Below the pieces are notes generated by a model. That model searched no databases. It worked only from the letters and a program-made list of their open reading frames with translations, and was not told the DNA's origin. Position numbers and translations under genes: made by a program. DNA of 64,000 nucleotides, from contig NZ_JAVIKH010000006.1 in assembly GCF_033962415.1 (NCBI RefSeq), forward strand, positions 62,001 to 126,000, given 5' to 3'. Within the stretch, counting starts at the first letter, position 1, and each line of letters opens with the position of its first letter. Source of the stretch: Candidatus Cetobacterium colombiensis. GTDB taxonomy: Bacteria; Fusobacteriota; Fusobacteriia; Fusobacteriales; Fusobacteriaceae. Positions 60,832 through 64,000 of the stretch are shown one piece after another.

Positions 60832-62172
60832 ATGGAAACTAAATTATTTATAAATAAAGTTTTTGAAGTTGCTAAAAATATGAATTTAGAAGAATTTGAA
60901 ATATATTTTGTAGCTTCTGAAAATGAAACAATTAAAGTTTTTAAAGGTGATGTTGATACTTATAGTAGCTCTCAAAATATGGGTATATCTTTTAGAACTA
61001 AAGTTGATGGTAAAATGGGGTATTCATATACTGAATCTTTAGAAGAAGAGGATATTTTACCTTTAATTGAAAGAGCTTTATCAAATGGAAAAGTTATTGA
61101 AAATTTAGATGTTATTGAAACTTATGGTGACAAAAGTGAATATAAAAAAATTGATTCTTTTAATCCTAATCTAGATCAAATTTCTGTGGAAGATAAAATA
61201 AATTTTCTTCTAAAATTAGAGAAAACAGCTTTTGAGCTTGATTCTAGAGTTAAAAGTGTAAACTACTGTATGTTAGGTAGTGGAGCTGGTGAAAACATCA
61301 TTAAAAATTCTAAAGGACTTGACCTTTATCACAAAGGAAATTCTATATATGCCTACATTGCTGTTGTTGTTCAAGACGGAGAATCTATAAAAAATGATTC
61401 TGCTTATATTGTAACTAGAAACTTTTCTCACATGGACCCTGTGAAACTTGCTACTGATGCTGTTAATAAAGCACTAAATAAATTAAACTCTATATCCATT
61501 GAAAGCAAAACTTACAATGTTATTATTCAAAATGATACTTTTGCCGATTTATTAGGATCTATGAGTGGAATTTTTTCTGCTGAAGCTGTTCAAAAAGGAG
61601 TTTCAAAATTAAAAGGAAAAATTAATGAACTAATTGCAAATCCTTTAGTTACAATTGTTGATAATCCTCATTTAAAAGATGGATATGGAAGCTCACCTTT
61701 TGATGCTGAGGGTGTTCCAACTCAATGTAAAAATTTAATTGAAAATGGAATTTTAAAAACATATATTCACAATTTAAAAACTGCAAAAAAAGATAATGTA
61801 AAAACAACAGGAAATGCATCTAAAGGTGGGTATAAAGGAACGATGGGAATTTCAACTTTTAATCTTTATCTTGAAAATGGAAAAACTTCTTTTGAAGATC
61901 TTCTAGGTAAACTAGACAATGGTATTTTAATTACTGGTTTTTCTGGTTTACACTCTGGATTGAATTCAATATCTGGAGATTTCTCTTTAGCTACTGAAGG
62001 ATTTTTAGTTGAAAATGGAAAAATTACAAAATCTTTAAATCAAATAACTGCTGCTGGAAATTTCTTTGAGCTTTTAAAAGATATTGAATGTATTGGAAAT
62101 GATTTAAAATTTAATTTATCTAGCGTTGGTTCTCCTTCAATATTAGTTAAAAATATAAGTGTTTCATCTTAA
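60832..62172 (+). CDS. tldE: TldE/PmbA protease partner
   Basis: The 446-residue protein belongs to the PmbA half of the family; it lacks the HExxxH motif, as expected for TldE, and keeps SSPFDAEGVPTQCKNLIENG near 288 and NSISGDFSLATEGFLVENGK near 383 (cores PFDAEGVPT and ISGDFSLATEGF). It begins 3 bases after tldD, so both are co-translated. No peptide antibiotic precursor gene is visible nearby. Confidence 0.92.
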   Translation: METKLFINKVFEVAKNMNLEEFEIYFVASENETIKVFKGDVDTYSSSQNMGISFRTKVDGKMGYSYTESLEEEDILPLIERALSNGKVIENLDVIETYGDKSEYKKIDSFNPNLDQISVEDKINFLLKLEKTAFELDSRVKSVNYCMLGSGAGENIIKNSKGLDLYHKGNSIYAYIAVVVQDGESIKNDSAYIVTRNFSHMDPVKLATDAVNKALNKLNSISIESKTYNVIIQNDTFADLLGSMSGIFSAEAVQKGVSKLKGKINELIANPLVTIVDNPHLKDGYGSSPFDAEGVPTQCKNLIENGILKTYIHNLKTAKKDNVKTTGNASKGGYKGTMGISTFNLYLENGKTSFEDLLGKLDNGILITGFSGLHSGLNSISGDFSLATEGFLVENGKITKSLNQITAAGNFFELLKDIECIGNDLKFNLSSVGSPSILVKNISVSS

Positions 62173-62199
62173 ATATATAACTCACAGGAGGTAACATAT

Positions 62200-63285
62200 A
62201 TGGAAAATTTTAAAAATATCGATGCTTTAATTCTGGCTGGAGGTAAAAGTACTAGAATGAACTTTCTAGACAAAGCTTTACTTAAATATGACAAAAATAC
62301 AACTTTTTTGGAAAAAATATCTAACGAATTAAATGAGTTTGAAAACTTAATGGTTTCCATCAATAAAAATCAAAATTTTCTTGTTCCTAGAGGGGATATT
62401 GTTACAGATTCAATTGACAATGCAGGTCCAATTGAAGGTATCTACCAAGGTCTTTTAAATTGTAAATCAGACTTTATCTTTGTTACAACTTGTGATATGC
62501 CTAATATAACAAAAGAGTTTATTAATTTTTTATTACAGTTTAAATCTCATGATTATGATGCTGTTATAATTAAAGATAGTAAGGGAAAAACTTATCCATT
62601 ATTTGGTATTTATAGTAAAAGTTCACTTAGTACAATTGAAGGATTTATCATGGATAAAAACTATAGACTTCAAGATGTTTTATCTGAATTAAACGTATTG
62701 TATATATCTTTAAAAAACACAACATTTGATTGTGCTAAGCTTTTAAAAAGTATAGATACAGAACAAGAGTTAAAATTTAATTCTATTTTCACTACTCACA
62801 AACCTTTTGTTGCCATATGTGGAGCAAAAAATAGTGGAAAGACTCTTTTAATTGAAGAATTAATTAAACATTTTAATGAAGCTGGACTCAAAGCAGCAAC
62901 TATAAAATTTGATTCTGAATATAATTTAAATAATTTAGATGAAGAAGTTAATAGATATGTTAAAGCCGGTGCAAAAGGAAGTTTAGTTCTTTCAAAAAAT
63001 AATTATATTTTATTAAAAGACAAAGTTCATGATAATTTTTTTCAGTTTTTAGATTTTTTTAAAGATTTTGATATTGTTTTATTAGAAGATTTTAAACACG
63101 AACCTTTTCCTAAAATTGAGATTCTTAAGGAAAGTATATCTTTAACACCTTCTTGTAACCCTACTAATCTTTTATTCTATGTAAGTGATTCTAAAAATAT
63201 TTTAGAAGACAAATCAATTAGGTCTATAAACTTAAAAGATACGGTTTCAATATTTAAAGAGATTTTAAAAGTTACTAATTTATAA
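62200..63285 (+). CDS. second MobA-MobB fusion, diverged
   Basis: This 361-residue paralogue of the 23097-24185 gene has the same layout: MobA part with LILAGGKSTRMN and TCDMPNI near 98, MobB part with P-loop GAKNSGKTLLIEEL near 205 and FKHEPFPKIEIL. The MobB motif TIKHDGHDF is changed to TIKFDSEYNL, losing both His residues, so the MobB half may have altered or lost activity. It follows tldE by 27 bases with AGGAGG, perhaps in the same transcript. Confidence 0.85.
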   Translation: MENFKNIDALILAGGKSTRMNFLDKALLKYDKNTTFLEKISNELNEFENLMVSINKNQNFLVPRGDIVTDSIDNAGPIEGIYQGLLNCKSDFIFVTTCDMPNITKEFINFLLQFKSHDYDAVIIKDSKGKTYPLFGIYSKSSLSTIEGFIMDKNYRLQDVLSELNVLYISLKNTTFDCAKLLKSIDTEQELKFNSIFTTHKPFVAICGAKNSGKTLLIEELIKHFNEAGLKAATIKFDSEYNLNNLDEEVNRYVKAGAKGSLVLSKNNYILLKDKVHDNFFQFLDFFKDFDIVLLEDFKHEPFPKIEILKESISLTPSCNPTNLLFYVSDSKNILEDKSIRSINLKDTVSIFKEILKVTNL

Positions 63286-63289
63286 ACTT

Positions 63290-63332
63290 AAAGAGCAATT
63301 ATTGAGTAATTATGTAATAGTTGCTCTTTTTT
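63290..63332 (+). terminator. terminator after the second mobAB-like gene
   Basis: AAAGAGCAATTATT and AATAGTTGCTCTTT pair (one G-U pair), followed by TTT. It ends the + strand unit. Confidence 0.85.
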
Positions 63333-63367
63333 ATTTAACTAATATTTTAAAACTTTATACAAAAAAT

Positions 63368-63390
63368 AAAAAAAAAGCACTTAAGTGCTT
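63368..63390 (-). terminator. terminator of the second tRNA cluster
   Basis: On the minus strand AAGCAC-TTAA-GTGCTT is followed by a long T run. Confidence 0.85.
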
Positions 63391-63401
63391 ATGTCTCTAA
63401 G

Positions 63402-63477
<76 letters not shown>

Positions 63478-63490
63478 ATTATAATTTAAA

Positions 63491-63567
<77 letters not shown>

Positions 63568-63586
63568 ATTTGAAAAATATTTATTT

Positions 63587-63662
63587 TGGAGCGGGAGACG
63601 AGGGTCGAACTCGCGACATTCAGCTTGGAAGGCTGACGCTCTACCAACTGAGCTACTCCCGC
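63587..63662 (-). tRNA. tRNA-Gly(UCC)
   Basis: A 76-base tRNA with anticodon TCC in CTTCCAA, acceptor GCGGGAG../..CTCCCGC and encoded CCA. First of the cluster. Confidence 0.96.
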
Positions 63663-63695
63663 TAACGTCTTGAAGGAATCCCTCAAGACAAAATA

Positions 63696-63724
63696 ATTGT
63701 ACCATAATTTTTATATTATGTCAA
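63696..63724 (-). promoter_or_regulatory. promoter of the Gly-Arg-Thr tRNA cluster
   Basis: On the minus strand -35 TTGACA (63719-63724) and -10 TACAAT (63696-63701) are 17 bases apart, with ATTATGG before the -10 as at the other tRNA cluster. Confidence 0.8.
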
Positions 63725-63732
63725 CATTTTTA

Positions 63733-64000
63733 TTAATTTTTTACTCTAAATCTATTGTCACGAATATCATAAGTTACAAAACTAATTCTTCTCATTAGTA
63801 CTTTATCATGACTTACTAAAATAACTGCTCCTGGATAATCTAATAACATATTTGCTATCGCTGTTCTAGAATAATCATCCATATAAGTTGATGGCTCATC
63901 TATTATCAGTAGATCTGTTTCCATTAGAGTATTTGTAAATATCTCTAATCTCTTTTTCTCTCCTCCTGATAGCATAAATATTCTTTTATCTCTAAACTCT
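63733..64000 (-). CDS. ABC-F type ATPase, C-terminal fragment (5' part outside window)
   Basis: The frame continues past the window end, so the Met at 63975 is internal; 88 residues are visible. It has the signature MLSGGEKKRLEIF, Walker B LLIIDEPSTYMD and switch VILVSHDKVLMRRI, and no membrane domain follows. This is the end of the second ATPase cassette of an ABC-F protein (translation factor or antibiotic-resistance type). Subfamily cannot be judged from the fragment. Confidence 0.82.
   Translation of the reverse strand, partial: EFRDKRIFMLSGGEKKRLEIFTNTLMETDLLIIDEPSTYMDDYSRTAIANMLLDYPGAVILVSHDKVLMRRISFVTYDIRDNRFRVKN

Overview
This window looks like chromosome from a member of the Fusobacteriota, most likely Fusobacteriaceae close to Cetobacterium or the Fusobacterium mortiferum/varium group. 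The placement is an inference. The DNA is very AT-rich and uses strong AGGAGG-type ribosome sites. Outer-membrane proteins (a TonB receptor and a maltoporin) and several lipoproteins show a two-membrane cell. The enzymes suit an anaerobic fermenter: PTS sugar uptake, glycogen phosphorylase, a molybdopterin oxidoreductase and ferredoxin-linked flavoproteins. I see no prophage, insertion sequence or CRISPR array.

Layout. 1-2.5 kb: an iron-sulfur protein (cut by the window edge), an FAD/NAD oxidoreductase and a TDT-family membrane carrier. 2.5-7.7 kb: alpha-glucosidase, glucose/maltose-type PTS and EEP-family hydrolase under a LacI-type repressor with visible operators. 7.8-14.1 kb: a second PTS, an MngB-like GH38 enzyme, an RpiR regulator and glycerate kinase, which together suggest mannosylglycerate use. 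14.2-21.5 kb: an iron-siderophore type ABC transporter, a TonB receptor, a MarR regulator and an exported esterase; the three transport/esterase promoters share an inverted-repeat motif. 21.9-27.2 kb: molybdenum-cofactor genes (moeA and a mobA-mobB fusion), a second TDT carrier and a nitrate-reductase-like molybdoenzyme. 27.4-30.6 kb: an L,D-transpeptidase, a ParB-like protein and a phosphoesterase.

30.7-41.1 kb is a maltodextrin regulon: glgP, a lipoprotein, a TrmB-type regulator, malG, malF and malE on the minus strand, diverging from lamB and malQ. Identical TGTTGTA-N7-TACAACA operators sit in front of malE and lamB. No malK ATPase is present. 41.1-46.0 kb holds a methyltransferase-like protein, FetAB-type ABC genes, an amino-acid permease, and thiD-thiM under a TPP riboswitch. 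46.2-48.5 kb holds a GH108-type muramidase and a lipoprotein amidohydrolase under a guanine-class purine riboswitch. 48.6-59.3 kb is mixed: glyA, a PhnA-like zinc protein, a DMT carrier, an NlpC/P60 lipoprotein, a META lipoprotein, three tRNAs, a split ThrE exporter, two MATE pumps, a universal stress protein, a Met-rich DUF4396-like protein and MscS. 59.4-63.3 kb is tldD, tldE and a second, diverged mobA-mobB fusion. The end holds three more tRNAs and the tail of an ABC-F ATPase.

The most interesting signals are regulatory: the shared MarR-type operators, the bacterial TrmB operators, and the purine riboswitch in front of an exported deaminase. The paired TDT/molybdoenzyme modules and the two MobAB fusions are also worth attention. 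All functions are read from motifs and context; no database search was run.
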